64,000 bases of DNA from Pseudomonas fluorescens (lineage in GTDB: Bacteria > Pseudomonadota > Gammaproteobacteria > Pseudomonadales > Pseudomonadaceae): the NCBI RefSeq assembly GCF_902497895.1, contig NZ_CABVHQ010000014.1, forward strand, positions 41,414 to 105,413, given 5' to 3'. How positions within the stretch are numbered: the stretch's first letter is position 1; each line of letters opens with the position of its first letter. Positions 8,819 to 17,324 of the stretch are shown in pieces. Made by a program: the position numbers and the translations under genes. Under the pieces are notes generated by a model, which had not been told where the DNA came from, made no database searches, and saw only the letters and a list, made by a program, of their open reading frames with translations.

Positions 8819-9568
8819 TCAGGCCGCTCGCAACGAGATAAACGCATAATTCACCGGCTCCGCCGTCACCAGCTGAGCCCCGGCCGCTTGCACCTGTTCG
8901 GCGATATCGTCTCCCGAAACATGAAACTGCCACTCGCCGGTCGAGCCCGCCAGCACCTGCCCTTCAAGCTGTTCAATGGCCACGGCGAACGCCGACATAT
9001 CCGGCAGGTAAGCGGTAAACCCGTCACCCTTGAGCGCTGTGGTGCGAATGCCCAGTCGTTCGCAAATGGCTTCCTTGGTCTGGATGTCGTCCCGGTCAGC
9101 CTGGCGCGAACGCTGGATCAGATCGGTCAGTTGCCGGTCGACTAACTCGCCACCGACAATCAGCAACGGGCCTTTTTCCCAGGATTGCGACGGGCATTCC
9201 TTGGTGGTTGGCTTGAGCGCGATGTGCGGATTGATTTCCATCGGGTAGATGCGACAGACCAAAGGCCGGCGTTCATAGATCCGGCAGAGGTTGTCTTCGT
9301 CAAGATTCCGGCAGGGACCGACGTTGTACGCCGCGAAGGTGATTGCCACATACGCCTCGGTCGAACCGCTGGGCACCACGCAGGAGCGTCGCTCGGCATG
9401 TTCGCGCTGGGCTACAGGCAGGCCCAGGCCATTACCGAGAAAGCCTTCCACCAGCACGATCACGTTACCGCCGTCCGCCGCCCACTGCCGCGCTTCGGCT
9501 AGGGTCAGGGGGACGTGGTGGTCGTGGCAGCACTTGCCGCAACCTACACAGGAAAACATTGTATTCAT
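8819..9568 (-). CDS. YkgJ-family cysteine-cluster protein (putative zinc/iron-chelating)
   Basis: About 249 residues. It begins with MFSCVGCGKCCHDH, the CxxCxxCC signature of the YkgJ family (PF03692), followed by further conserved cysteines: VGPCRNL, CRIYERRPLVCRIYP and ECPSQSW. These resemble metal or Fe-S ligands. The family is widespread, and its reaction is not settled. The start is uncertain: ATGs at 9586, 9568 and 9562 are all in frame and none has a strong ribosome binding site. I give 9568 because it puts the cysteine cluster right at the N-terminus, as in relatives. The C-terminal half (about residues 120-249) is not recognisable to me. Confidence 0.8.
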   Translation of the reverse strand: MNTMFSCVGCGKCCHDHHVPLTLAEARQWAADGGNVIVLVEGFLGNGLGLPVAQREHAERRSCVVPSGSTEAYVAITFAAYNVGPCRNLDEDNLCRIYERRPLVCRIYPMEINPHIALKPTTKECPSQSWEKGPLLIVGGELVDRQLTDLIQRSRQADRDDIQTKEAICERLGIRTTALKGDGFTAYLPDMSAFAVAIEQLEGQVLAGSTGEWQFHVSGDDIAEQVQAAGAQLVTAEPVNYAFISLRAA

Positions 9569-9661
9569 CGAGCGGGCGGCCGTCATTGATAGGTGTGAGT
9601 GGTGACGGGAATACCCACGCAACCACCATGAAGGCCTGTCTGGAAGCAAGTTATGCGCCAG

Positions 9662-9988
9662 TCATTGGGCTTTGGCGGGAAGGTGGATAGAGTCCCACTC
9701 GGTGACATACGCGGTTTTGGTTTTTTTGTTGTACAGACACAGCTCGGTACCGGGTTGACCCTTCATGTGCTTTTGCGGGTACTGGCCGTGCAGCAGTATC
9801 GCGCTGTAGCCCACCCGGTCATCGAACTGTGCGATCTTGCCGACCGGTTTGGCGTACTTGAGATGACTGGCCTTGTTACAGCTGGCGAGCACCGCCTTGT
9901 CGAAAGACGCCCAGGCGTCGGAGCTGGAGGCGTTGGCCTGGGCGGCGAAAGTGGCCAGGCAGATGAAGGGCAGTGTGAGGGCTTTCAT
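9662..9988 (-). CDS. Small exported protein, function unknown
   Basis: A 108-residue protein with a clear signal peptide (residues 1 to about 20, MKALTLPFICLATFAAQANA). The mature part is about 88 residues, has two Cys (CNKAS and ELCLYNKK) that could form a disulfide in the periplasm, and contains AWASFDKAVLASC. The ATG at 9986-9988 has AGGAAG upstream. A longer reading adds unrelated residues before the signal peptide and is rejected. It stands alone, next to a REPIN. No family recognised. Confidence 0.7.
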   Translation of the reverse strand: MKALTLPFICLATFAAQANASSSDAWASFDKAVLASCNKASHLKYAKPVGKIAQFDDRVGYSAILLHGQYPQKHMKGQPGTELCLYNKKTKTAYVTEWDSIHLPAKAQ

Positions 9989-10064
9989 GGCGAGGCTTCC
10001 TAGGGGCGTCGTTTGGGCGAAGTGGGAAGTATGCCTGAGGATCTGCTGTGCAGCTGAGGCTGCC

Positions 10065-10167
10065 AAGATCGCAGCCTGCGGTAGCTCCTACAGGGGATTG
10101 TGTCGAGGCGCGCATATCGATGGCCTGACTCGGTCGGTGTAGGAGCTGCCGCAGGCTGCGATCTTTT
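10065..10167. repeat. REPIN of the GTAGGAGCTGCCGCAGG family
   Basis: AAGATCGCAGCCTGCGG at the left and its inverted copy CCGCAGGCTGCGATCTT at the right enclose about 48 bases. The pair can fold into one long hairpin. It sits immediately after the 3' end of the GNAT gene, where it may protect or end the message. Confidence 0.85.
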
Positions 10168-10174
10168 AGCTGCT

Positions 10175-10657
10175 TTATGTTGGAACGGGTTCCCTGCGCA
10201 CCAGTCGCATCCCGACACTGTCATAAAGGCGCCGCGCCCGCTGGTTGTCTTCCAGCACTTTCAGATCGACAAAACCTTCCCGGCGCTGCTGAAACACCGT
10301 GAACGCATGCAACAACAATGCTCGACCCAGGCCCCGGCCCCGAGCGCGCGGATGTACCACCAGATCCTTGATATAGGCGCTGGTCCAGCATTGGGCAACG
10401 CCGACAAGCCCTTGAGCGTCCGAGGCGATAAAACATAGCGCCGGGTCATACTCGGCATCGGTTTCGAATTGTGCGCGCCAGAGGTCCAGCACCGGCACCT
10501 GTCCGCCGCCCTGCTGATAACCGAGTGTCATCAAACCGTGAACCTCCTCGGCCAGCGCCGGGTGGTAAGCGGTCAGGCTGATGCCGCTCGGCCAGATGAC
10601 CGGTGGCAAAACCTCAGTGAGGTCGCGCCGCAGCAGCAGGCAATAGTCCTTGGCCAC
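10175..10657 (-). CDS. GNAT-family N-acetyltransferase
   Basis: A 160-residue single-domain acetyltransferase using acetyl-CoA. The acetyl-CoA loop is LVVHPRARGRGLGRALL (motif A, about residues 96-112), preceded by VGVAQCWTSAYIKD and followed by LKVLEDNQRARRLYDSVGM (motif B). The start is a GTG at 10655-10657, three bases after the stop of the CheV-like gene, so the two are co-transcribed. The substrate cannot be deduced. A REPIN follows directly downstream. Confidence 0.88.
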   Translation of the reverse strand: MAKDYCLLLRRDLTEVLPPVIWPSGISLTAYHPALAEEVHGLMTLGYQQGGGQVPVLDLWRAQFETDAEYDPALCFIASDAQGLVGVAQCWTSAYIKDLVVHPRARGRGLGRALLLHAFTVFQQRREGFVDLKVLEDNQRARRLYDSVGMRLVRREPVPT

Positions 10658-10660
10658 GGC

Positions 10661-11563
10661 TCAAAGACCCTGGGCAGCGACGGCCTTGGCGGCCTCGATC
10701 AGGCACTTGGTCAGTTCCGGTGAAGAGAACTTGGTCAGCACCGCGTTGGCCCCGGCCAGGCGGGCTTTCTCGCTGTTCATCGCGCTGTCCAGGGAGGTGT
10801 GCAGCAGCACGTAGAGGTGGGCGAAATCCGGAGTCTCGCGCAGGGTGCGGGTGAGGGCGTAACCGTCCATCTCCGACATCTCGATGTCCGAGACAATCAG
10901 GTTGATCTGTTGATCAGTACCCTGCAGGTCCAGCAGGCAGTCGATGGCTTCCCTGGCGCTGCGCGCGGTGTGGCATTGCAGGCCGAGGTTGCGCAGGGTG
11001 TGTACCGATTGCTGCAGCGCCACCTGGCTGTCATCGACCACCAGAATCCGCGCATTACCCAGCACCTCGGCGTCTTCCATGCTCAGTTCGGTCGGCGCCG
11101 TTTCGATGGGTGCAGGCGCGATGCCGTGGATGACTTTCTCGATATCCAGCACTTGCACCAGGGTACCGTCGACCGAGGTCACACCGGTGATGTACGACTT
11201 GGCGCCGCCAGCACCGTAGGGCGGAGGACGGATATCGGTGGTCAGGCAATGCACGATCTTGCTCACGGCCTGAACGTGCAAACCCTGCTTGGAGCGGCTG
11301 ACGTCGGTGACGATCAGGCAGCCACCGTCCGGGTCGACCAACGGCCTTTCACCAATGGCCCGGCTCAGGTCGATCACCGACAGCGAGGCGCCACGCAGGG
11401 TGGCGATGCCTTTGACGTGCGGGTGCGACTCCGGCAGCCGGGTCAGGGGCGGGCAGGGGATGATCTCACTGACTTTCAGCAGGTTGATCGCCATCAGCTT
11501 GCCGCTGCGCAAGGTAAACAGTAGAAGCGAGAGTGAATCTGCGCGAGCTTTGGTGGAGGACAT
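10661..11563 (-). CDS. cheV: CheV-type chemotaxis coupling protein (CheW domain plus receiver)
   Basis: A 301-residue cytoplasmic protein. Residues about 10-150 form a CheW-like domain (LLLFTLRSGKLMAINLLKVSEI, VKGIATLRGASLSVIDLSRAIG) that docks chemoreceptors to CheA. Residues about 175-300 form a receiver domain with ILVVDDSQVAL and phosphoacceptor Asp in LIVSDIEMSEMDGYAL. The conserved Lys is in AVLTKFSSPEL. CheV proteins couple receptors to the kinase and can act as phosphate sinks or in adaptation. The ATG at 11561-11563 has AGAAGG seven bases upstream. A longer reading by 13 codons is less likely. No other che genes are adjacent. Confidence 0.9.
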   Translation of the reverse strand: MSSTKARADSLSLLLFTLRSGKLMAINLLKVSEIIPCPPLTRLPESHPHVKGIATLRGASLSVIDLSRAIGERPLVDPDGGCLIVTDVSRSKQGLHVQAVSKIVHCLTTDIRPPPYGAGGAKSYITGVTSVDGTLVQVLDIEKVIHGIAPAPIETAPTELSMEDAEVLGNARILVVDDSQVALQQSVHTLRNLGLQCHTARSAREAIDCLLDLQGTDQQINLIVSDIEMSEMDGYALTRTLRETPDFAHLYVLLHTSLDSAMNSEKARLAGANAVLTKFSSPELTKCLIEAAKAVAAQGL

Positions 11564-11688
11564 ATGAACCTTCTGTGGAAAAGGTGGTTCGCGGTGCGAC
11601 ACCGTGAACAGCTATCGATAACGGGTTATCGACTTGTTGCGGGCTGGCTTTAGGGTTATTGGCGGTCCGTTAGTCATACGCTGAACCT

Positions 11689-11820
11689 TGTGGCGAGGGA
11701 GCTTGCTCCCGCTGGACCGCGAAGCGGTCCCAAAATCTGCCACTGGGTTTCTTCAGGTACAACTCGCAAGCTGGTTTACGACCGCTGCGCGGCCGAGCGG
11801 GGGCAAGCCCCCTCGCCACA
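11689..11820. repeat. REPIN of the TGTGGCGAGGG family
   Basis: TTGTGGCGAGGGAGCTTGCTCCC at the left and GGGGGCAAGCCCCCTCGCCACA at the right are inverted copies around about 80 bases. It lies between the cheV promoter side and the 3' end of norR. The same family recurs at 24001 and 40151. Confidence 0.85.
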
Positions 11821-11855
11821 CAAGCCCTCGCCACAATGATGTGTTCGGCGTGCGA

Positions 11856-13412
11856 TCACTTCATCCCCAACCGCTTGGCCATCCGTCCAAGATTCGCCCT
11901 GTCCAGGCCTAGCTCACGGGCGGCGCTTGCCCAGTTGTGCTGATGGCGCTCAAGGCAGGCAGTGATCAGCTGGCGCTGGTAGTTCTCGGTGGCCTGGCGC
12001 AGATCCCCGGCGACGTCGAGCATAACCTCGGGAGCACCGGCAGGTACTGGTGCGGGCACCTGCACCGTGACATTCGGCAAATCCAGATCCGCCGCACTGA
12101 GGCTGAGAATCTTCGGTCGCTCCTTGCAATTGCCCAGCGCCTTCAGCGAACTGCGACCAATCAAGTGTTCGAGTTCACGGACATTCCCCGGCCAGGCATA
12201 AGCCAGCAGCGCCGTCTGGGCATCGCTGGTCAGGCGCAAGCTGTTAAGGCCCATGCGCGAGCGGTTCTGCTCCAGGAAGAAACCGCTGAGCAGCAATACA
12301 TCCCGACCGCGATCGCGCAGCGCCGGGACCAGCAGCGGATAAACGCTCAGGCGATGGTAGAAATCGGCCCGGTAGCGACCGCTGCGCACTTCTTCGGCCA
12401 GATCGCGGTTGGTCGCGGCGATCAGGCGCACATCGACCTGATGCTCCTTGTCCGAGCCCAGGCGTTGTAACTGGCCGCTTTGCAGAACCCGTAGCAACTT
12501 GGCCTGCACCGTCAGGGATAACTCGCCGACCTCATCGAGAAACAGCGTGCCGCCGTTGGCCAGTTCGAACTTGCCGCGGCGGTCGTTCATCGCCCCGGTG
12601 AAGGCGCCGCGCACATGGCCGAACAGTTCGCTTTCCACCAGGGTCTCTGGCAGGGCGGCGCAGTTGAGGCTGATGATCGGTTTGTCGGCGCGTGCCGAGG
12701 CGGCATGAATCGCCTGAGCCACCAGCTCCTTGCCGACCCCGGTTTCACCGGTGATCAGCACCGTCAGATCGCTGCCGCCGACCAGCTTGATCTCTTCGAT
12801 CAGGCGTTTGTGGGTTTTGCTTTGGCCGATCATTTCGCGGTTTTGCTGGCCGCTGGCCTGGCGGTAGACCTCGGCCCGTTGATGTTCGTCTTCAACGCGC
12901 AGGGCCAGGCGCTCGATGCGCTCGGCGGCATTCACCGTTGCGGCGGCGAGGCTGGCGAAGGCCTGCAGGGCATCCAGTTCGATGGGTTCGCGACGCTGTG
13001 GGTCCAGCGCATCGAGGGTCAGCAGACCCCAGGGACGTTCATCGATAAACAGCGGGCAACCCATGCAGTCGTGGACTTCCAGGTGTTCGTCGAGGCCGTC
13101 CACCAACCCGTCATAGGGATCGGGCAAGCTGCTGTCACTGGCGAAACGGGTCGGTCCCGGGGTGCTGAGCAAAGCCGCGAAGCGCGGATGTTCGCTGACC
13201 TTGAAACGGCGGCCCAGGGTGTCCGGGCTGAGGCCGTCCACCGCCAGGGGGACCAGCCATTCTCCGTCGAGCCGCAGCAAAGCGGCGGCGTCGCAGGGCA
13301 GCAGTTCGCGCATGGCTTCGAGCAGGCGTCGATAGCGCTCACCCTCCGGCAACTCACGGGACAGGTCGGAAACCAGGGGGAGCAGGGTGGTGAGCAGGGA
13401 TTTCGCAGTCAT
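11856..13412 (-). CDS. norR: NorR/FhpR, nitric-oxide-responsive sigma-54 activator
   Basis: A 518-residue enhancer-binding protein. Residues about 20-170 are a GAF domain; in NorR it carries a non-heme iron that senses NO. Residues about 188-420 are a sigma-54 AAA+ domain with Walker A GETGVGKELV, the GAFTGA loop (GHVRGAFTGAMNDRRG) that contacts sigma-54, and Walker B GGTLFLDEVGEL. A C-terminal Fis-type helix-turn-helix is at about 470-516 (NWASAARELGLDRANLGRMAKRLG). It is divergent from the flavohemoglobin gene, as in P. aeruginosa fhpR/fhp, where the activator turns on fhp in response to NO. Three NorR-type boxes lie between the two genes, one overlapping this start codon. Confidence 0.95.
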   Translation of the reverse strand: MTAKSLLTTLLPLVSDLSRELPEGERYRRLLEAMRELLPCDAAALLRLDGEWLVPLAVDGLSPDTLGRRFKVSEHPRFAALLSTPGPTRFASDSSLPDPYDGLVDGLDEHLEVHDCMGCPLFIDERPWGLLTLDALDPQRREPIELDALQAFASLAAATVNAAERIERLALRVEDEHQRAEVYRQASGQQNREMIGQSKTHKRLIEEIKLVGGSDLTVLITGETGVGKELVAQAIHAASARADKPIISLNCAALPETLVESELFGHVRGAFTGAMNDRRGKFELANGGTLFLDEVGELSLTVQAKLLRVLQSGQLQRLGSDKEHQVDVRLIAATNRDLAEEVRSGRYRADFYHRLSVYPLLVPALRDRGRDVLLLSGFFLEQNRSRMGLNSLRLTSDAQTALLAYAWPGNVRELEHLIGRSSLKALGNCKERPKILSLSAADLDLPNVTVQVPAPVPAGAPEVMLDVAGDLRQATENYQRQLITACLERHQHNWASAARELGLDRANLGRMAKRLGMK

Positions 13413-13462
13413 ATTGACTCCATGTGGTCAGGATGACTATAGATAATGGTTGTCGATATGAC
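13408..13462. promoter_or_regulatory. Three NorR-type enhancer boxes (GT-N7-AC)
   Basis: GTCATATTGAC (13408-13418), GTCAGGATGAC (13427-13437) and GTCGATATGAC (13452-13462) all fit GT-N7-AC, the E. coli NorR consensus. They share GTC-N4/5-TGAC arms. E. coli NorR also uses three such sites. The first overlaps the norR start codon, which would allow autorepression. Confidence 0.75.
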
Positions 13463-13503
13463 TACACATTTATCAAGCAATTGATTTATATGGCTTTAAT
13501 TGT

Positions 13504-13519
13504 TGGCACGAATACTGAT
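13504..13519 (+). promoter_or_regulatory. Candidate sigma-54 promoter of hmp
   Basis: TGGCACGAATACTGAT keeps the -24 element TGGCAC with correct spacing to a degenerate -12 (CTGA instead of TTGC). It lies 42-63 bases after the NorR boxes and 49 bases before the hmp start, as expected for a NorR-activated promoter. The -12 mismatch lowers confidence. Confidence 0.5.
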
Positions 13520-13567
13520 ACGTAAGGGGCAATCAGCTAGTTATCATAAAAGCTCAGGAGACACTCT

Positions 13568-14746
13568 ATGCTTAGCGTTCAAGACCGTGCCATCGTCAAA
13601 TCGACCGTCCCGCTGCTGGAAAGTGGTGGTGAAGCGTTGATCACTCACTTCTATCGCATGATGCTTTCCGAATACCCTGAAGTGCGCCCACTGTTCAACC
13701 AGGCCCACCAGAGCAGCGGCGATCAGCCGCGGGCACTGGCCAATGGCGTATTGATGTATGCGCGGCATATCGACCAGCTGGACCAGCTTGGCGATCTGGT
13801 GGCGAAGATCATCAACAAGCACGTTGCCCTGCAAATTCTTCCTGAACACTACCCGATTGTCGGCAGCTGTCTGTTGCGGGCCATCTCTGAAGTACTTGGC
13901 AGCGAAATTGCCACTCCTGAAGTCATGAGTGCCTGGGGCGCGGCCTATAACCAGTTGGCCGAGATCCTGATCGGTGCCGAAACCGCGATCTACGACCAGA
14001 AGGCCCAGGCACCGGGCGGCTGGCGCGGTGAGCGGGCGTTCAAACTGGTTGCGCGGGTCGAGGAGAGTTCGGAAATTACCTCCTTTTACTTTGAACCGGC
14101 GGACAAAGGCCCGATTCTCGCGGCGGAACCTGGCCAGTACATCGGCATGAAGCTTGTGCTTGAGGGTGAAGAAATTCGTCGTAACTATTCGTTGTCGGCC
14201 CTGGCAGATGCCGGTCAATACCGCATCAGCGTCAAGCGCGAAGACGGTGGCCGTGCCTCGAACTTCCTGCACGACCAGTTGCATGTCGGCGCGAGCATCA
14301 TGCTGTTTCCACCGGCCGGCGAGTTCACCCTGACTGCCAGCGACAAGCCGCTGGTGCTGATCAGCGGCGGAGTCGGTATCACGCCGACCTTGCCGATGCT
14401 GGAAGCGGCACTGGCGAGCAAGCGCCCGGTGCACTTCATTCACTGCGCGCGTAATGGTGGCGTTCACGCCTTCCGGGATTGGGTCGATGGCCTCGCCGAG
14501 CGTCACCCGCAACTCAAGCGCTTCTACTGCTACGCCGAAGATGACGGCGTCAGCCCGGCGGCGGACCAGGTTGGGCTGTTGAGCGAGGAGCAGCTTGCCG
14601 ATTGGCTGCCTGAAGAGCGCGATCTTGACGCCTATTTCCTCGGTCCCAAAGGATTTATGGGCGCGGTCAAACGTCACCTCAAGGCGTTGGGCGTTCCGGA
14701 GAAGCAAAGCCGTTATGAGTTCTTCGGCCCGGCTGCTGCCTTGTAG
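13568..14746 (+). CDS. hmp: Flavohemoglobin, nitric oxide dioxygenase
   Basis: A 392-residue cytoplasmic enzyme that oxidises NO with O2 to nitrate using NAD(P)H. The globin domain is at residues 1 to about 140, with distal Tyr29 (THFYR) and proximal His85 (NKHVALQI) at exactly the positions of E. coli Hmp. The FAD domain at about 150-260 has RNYSLSA, and the NAD domain at about 265-392 has ISGGVGITPTLPML. GGAG lies ahead of the ATG. The gene is called fhp in P. aeruginosa. Its stop codon TAG lies at the edge of the first repeat of a REP cluster. Confidence 0.96.
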   Translation: MLSVQDRAIVKSTVPLLESGGEALITHFYRMMLSEYPEVRPLFNQAHQSSGDQPRALANGVLMYARHIDQLDQLGDLVAKIINKHVALQILPEHYPIVGSCLLRAISEVLGSEIATPEVMSAWGAAYNQLAEILIGAETAIYDQKAQAPGGWRGERAFKLVARVEESSEITSFYFEPADKGPILAAEPGQYIGMKLVLEGEEIRRNYSLSALADAGQYRISVKREDGGRASNFLHDQLHVGASIMLFPPAGEFTLTASDKPLVLISGGVGITPTLPMLEAALASKRPVHFIHCARNGGVHAFRDWVDGLAERHPQLKRFYCYAEDDGVSPAADQVGLLSEEQLADWLPEERDLDAYFLGPKGFMGAVKRHLKALGVPEKQSRYEFFGPAAAL

Positions 14747-14923
14747 GAGCGAGCTTGCTCGCGAAGGACGTTAACGATAACGCGTGTTTTTCTGAGTAAA
14801 CTCGCCTCCCTTGAGTCCATCGCGAGCAAGCCCGCTCCCACATTATTAGCACTGCGTCGTACACAGAATTTGTGTCTGGACGCGGTCAAGTGTGGGAGCG
14901 GGCTTGCTCGCGATAGCGTCATC
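14743..14923. repeat. Cluster of three REPs, TAGGAGCGAGCTTGCTCGCGA family
   Basis: Copies lie at about 14743-14765, 14818-14841 (inverted) and 14890-14914. The first begins at the hmp stop codon. The second and third enclose CACAGAATTTGTGT, a smaller palindrome. The cluster fills half of the 14747-15062 gap; the rest holds the dsbB promoter region, with nothing distinctive. Confidence 0.85.
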
Positions 14924-15062
14924 CGCTTCAACACACCTCTCCAGCTTAATCCCCCGTTAATGCCCCTGCCCGTTAATTCCCTCCTGTTAAACCACCACAC
15001 TGCCGTCGCGCGGTAAACTAGCCTATCGATGACTACCACCACTTCAGCAAAGGGATACGGGG

Positions 15063-15572
15063 ATGATTGACGAAACACTGCGTTTGGGACGCGAGCGACG
15101 ATTCCTGGTCTTGCTCGGCCTGATCTGCCTGGCGCTGATCGGCGGCGCGCTGTACATGCAGGTGGCATTGGGCGAGGCGCCTTGCCCGCTGTGTATTCTG
15201 CAGCGCTATGCCCTGTTGCTGATCGCGATCTTCGCTTTTATCGGTGCGGCAATGCGCAGCCGACGCAGCATTACCGTGCTCGAAGGGCTGGTGGTGCTCA
15301 GCGCCATCGCCGGTGCCGCGGTCGCCGGGCATCACGTGTATACCCAGTTCTACCCGACGGTCAGTTGCGGTATCGATGTGCTGCAGCCAATCGTTGATAG
15401 CCTGCCATTGGCGTCGGTCTTCCCGCTGGGCTTTCAGGTCGACGGTTTCTGTTCGACGCCTTACCCGCCGGTGCTGGGCCTGTCCCTGGCGCAGTGGGCG
15501 CTGGTGGCCTTTGTACTGACTATCGTGCTGGTGCCGTTGGGCGTTTCCCGCAACCGCAGGAGCATCCGTTAA
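15063..15572 (+). CDS. dsbB: DsbB, disulfide bond formation protein B
   Basis: A 169-residue inner-membrane quinone reductase that reoxidises periplasmic DsbA. It has four TM helices. The first periplasmic loop carries the CPLC redox motif (GEAPCPLCILQRYALL), and the second loop holds the other Cys pair (TVSCGIDVL and DGFCSTPYPP). The length matches the family. A strong terminator follows 21 bases after the stop. Pseudomonads often carry two dsbB genes, so this may be one of two paralogues. Confidence 0.94.
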   Translation: MIDETLRLGRERRFLVLLGLICLALIGGALYMQVALGEAPCPLCILQRYALLLIAIFAFIGAAMRSRRSITVLEGLVVLSAIAGAAVAGHHVYTQFYPTVSCGIDVLQPIVDSLPLASVFPLGFQVDGFCSTPYPPVLGLSLAQWALVAFVLTIVLVPLGVSRNRRSIR

Positions 15573-15593
15573 GCCTCATCGGTGAGTGACATC

Positions 15594-15633
15594 AAAACGC
15601 CCCGGGTCCTCCTTGTGAGGGCCGGGGCGTTTT
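15594..15633 (+). terminator. Rho-independent terminator of dsbB
   Basis: AAAACGCCCCGG pairs perfectly with CCGGGGCGTTTT over 12 bp around a 16-base loop. The A-rich left arm and T-rich right arm would allow it to work in both directions. Confidence 0.9.
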
Positions 15634-16376
15634 GCATTTCAGGGAATTGGAAAAAGAACATGATTTGGCGCAAGGAAATGCGCTGCACATGTGCGACACG
15701 TTGTCACATGCAAGGTGTGGCAAAACATTTCCCCAGCTTGAATCCGTGCTTCAGGATTGAGCTGATTGGCGGCGCAACACAGTCTATTTTCCAATAGTCG
15801 CAAAGTCCCATCATGCAGATTTAACAGATTCCGGCGAATCGCCTGAGGCCTTGGTTCAATTGGCCTTCGGACGGATCAAGAAACCATTGGTAAGAAAAAA
15901 ACTGTCTGAAATGAGCAGCTTAGGCCTACATTTCTCGAGGTTATTATTGAGAATGAAAATTGATACGCTTTTTCGCTGCTGCAATAATATTTAGCGATTG
16001 TTGCCGAATCCGATATTAATTATTTCGAGATGAGACATGGTTTCTGAAACGTTACATATCTACAATCGCCGGCACTGAATTTCCGACGCTGCTCATCCCT
16101 GGGCATACGAGTGCGGTCGAGGAGCGATTTGCTTGCTCCATAGGACCCCAGGTGTCGGCACCTTCCAGCTTTCCGCACCAAATGGAATTGGTCTGTAAAA
16201 AGGCCTTTGACCCAGAATTCGAATAAGACTCACCGCTAGCCCGGGATTTGTCGATCAGCGCTCAGCGCTTCGGGCAGGCCCTTATTCAATCCAAGAAAAA
16301 TGCCAACCCTTGGCAGGGTGAAGTGTTGGCGATCAAAACCCAACTGCATTGCGCAAGCTGCTTTAGAGGTCGTGAG
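15634..16376. other. Long non-coding region upstream of cyoA
   Basis: About 740 bases with no convincing gene. It is more AT-rich than the neighbours from about 15780 to 16080. GAGAATGAAAATTGATACG at 15949-15967 matches the 19-bp Fur consensus at about 12 positions, which is weak. Sites for cyo regulation by oxygen or iron are expected here, but I cannot place a promoter with confidence. Short frames, such as one from 16248 in frame with cyoA, look fortuitous. Confidence 0.5.
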
Positions 16377-17321
16377 ATGAGTAAAAACAGGTACCCCAGA
16401 TTCCTAGGCTTATTGCCGCTGCTCGGCACGTTGTTGCTGAGTGGTTGCAACATGACCTTGCTCGATCCCAAGGGCCAGGTCGGCCTGGACGAGCGAAACC
16501 TGATCATCACCGCAACGCTGCTGATGCTGTTGGTCGTCGTACCGGTCATCTTCATGACCTTCCTGTTCGCCTGGAAATACCGCGCTTCCAACAAAGATGC
16601 CGTCTATACCCCGAAGTGGTCGCACTCCACCAAGATCGAAATCGCGATCTGGACCATTCCGGTGCTGATCATCATTGCCCTGGGCTACATCACCTACGAG
16701 TCGACCCACGCACTGGACCCGTATCGTCCGCTGGAGTCCGACGTCAAGCCGATCACCATCGAAGTGGTCGCCATGGACTGGAAGTGGCTGTTCATCTACC
16801 CGGAACAGGGCATCGCCACCGTCAACAAGATCGTGTTCCCGGCTAACACGCCGATCAACTTCAAGGTCACCTCCGACACTGTGATGAACTCGTTCTTCAT
16901 CCCGGGCCTGGGCGGCCAGATCTACGCGATGGCGGGCATGCAGACCAAGCTGCACCTGATTGCCAACCAGAACGCCGAACTCGACGGTATCTCCGCCAAC
17001 TACAGCGGCGCGGGTTTCACTGGCATGAAGTTCAAAGCAATCGCCACCTCTCAGGCGGATTTCGATGCCTGGGTCAGTGATGTCAAGAAGGCACCTAAAC
17101 AGCTTGAAAAAGCTGAATACGAAGCCCTTTCCAAACCAAGCCAGAACAACCCTGTCGAGCTCTACTCCTCGTTCACGCCGAACCTGTTCCAGACCATCGT
17201 CGATAAGTACGAAGGCATGAAACCGGGCAAGCCGATGCACCACGAGAAGAAAGACAAAGCAGTGGCCCATATGGAAGGGATGGACATGAGTTCGCATTCA
17301 GCTGCCGGGGCAGAGGAGTAA
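16377..17321 (+). CDS. cyoA: CyoA, cytochrome bo3 ubiquinol oxidase subunit II
   Basis: A 314-residue lipoprotein subunit of the quinol oxidase. It has a lipobox (LLLSGC) at about residue 24, two TM helices (about 43-65 and 87-107), and a periplasmic cupredoxin-like domain without Cu-A ligands, as in quinol oxidases ([36 protein letters not shown]). The C-terminus has Met/His-rich stretches ([20 protein letters not shown]), a common feature that may bind copper. The ATG at 16377 fits the signal peptide; longer readings do not. First gene of cyoABCDE, followed by cyoB after 3 bases. Confidence 0.95.
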   Translation: MSKNRYPRFLGLLPLLGTLLLSGCNMTLLDPKGQVGLDERNLIITATLLMLLVVVPVIFMTFLFAWKYRASNKDAVYTPKWSHSTKIEIAIWTIPVLIIIALGYITYESTHALDPYRPLESDVKPITIEVVAMDWKWLFIYPEQGIATVNKIVFPANTPINFKVTSDTVMNSFFIPGLGGQIYAMAGMQTKLHLIANQNAELDGISANYSGAGFTGMKFKAIATSQADFDAWVSDVKKAPKQLEKAEYEALSKPSQNNPVELYSSFTPNLFQTIVDKYEGMKPGKPMHHEKKDKAVAHMEGMDMSSHSAAGAEE

Positions 17322-17324
17322 TCG

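Noticed and set aside
15582..15797. A 71-residue frame after dsbB
   Set aside because: It reads straight through the dsbB terminator and shows no protein features.
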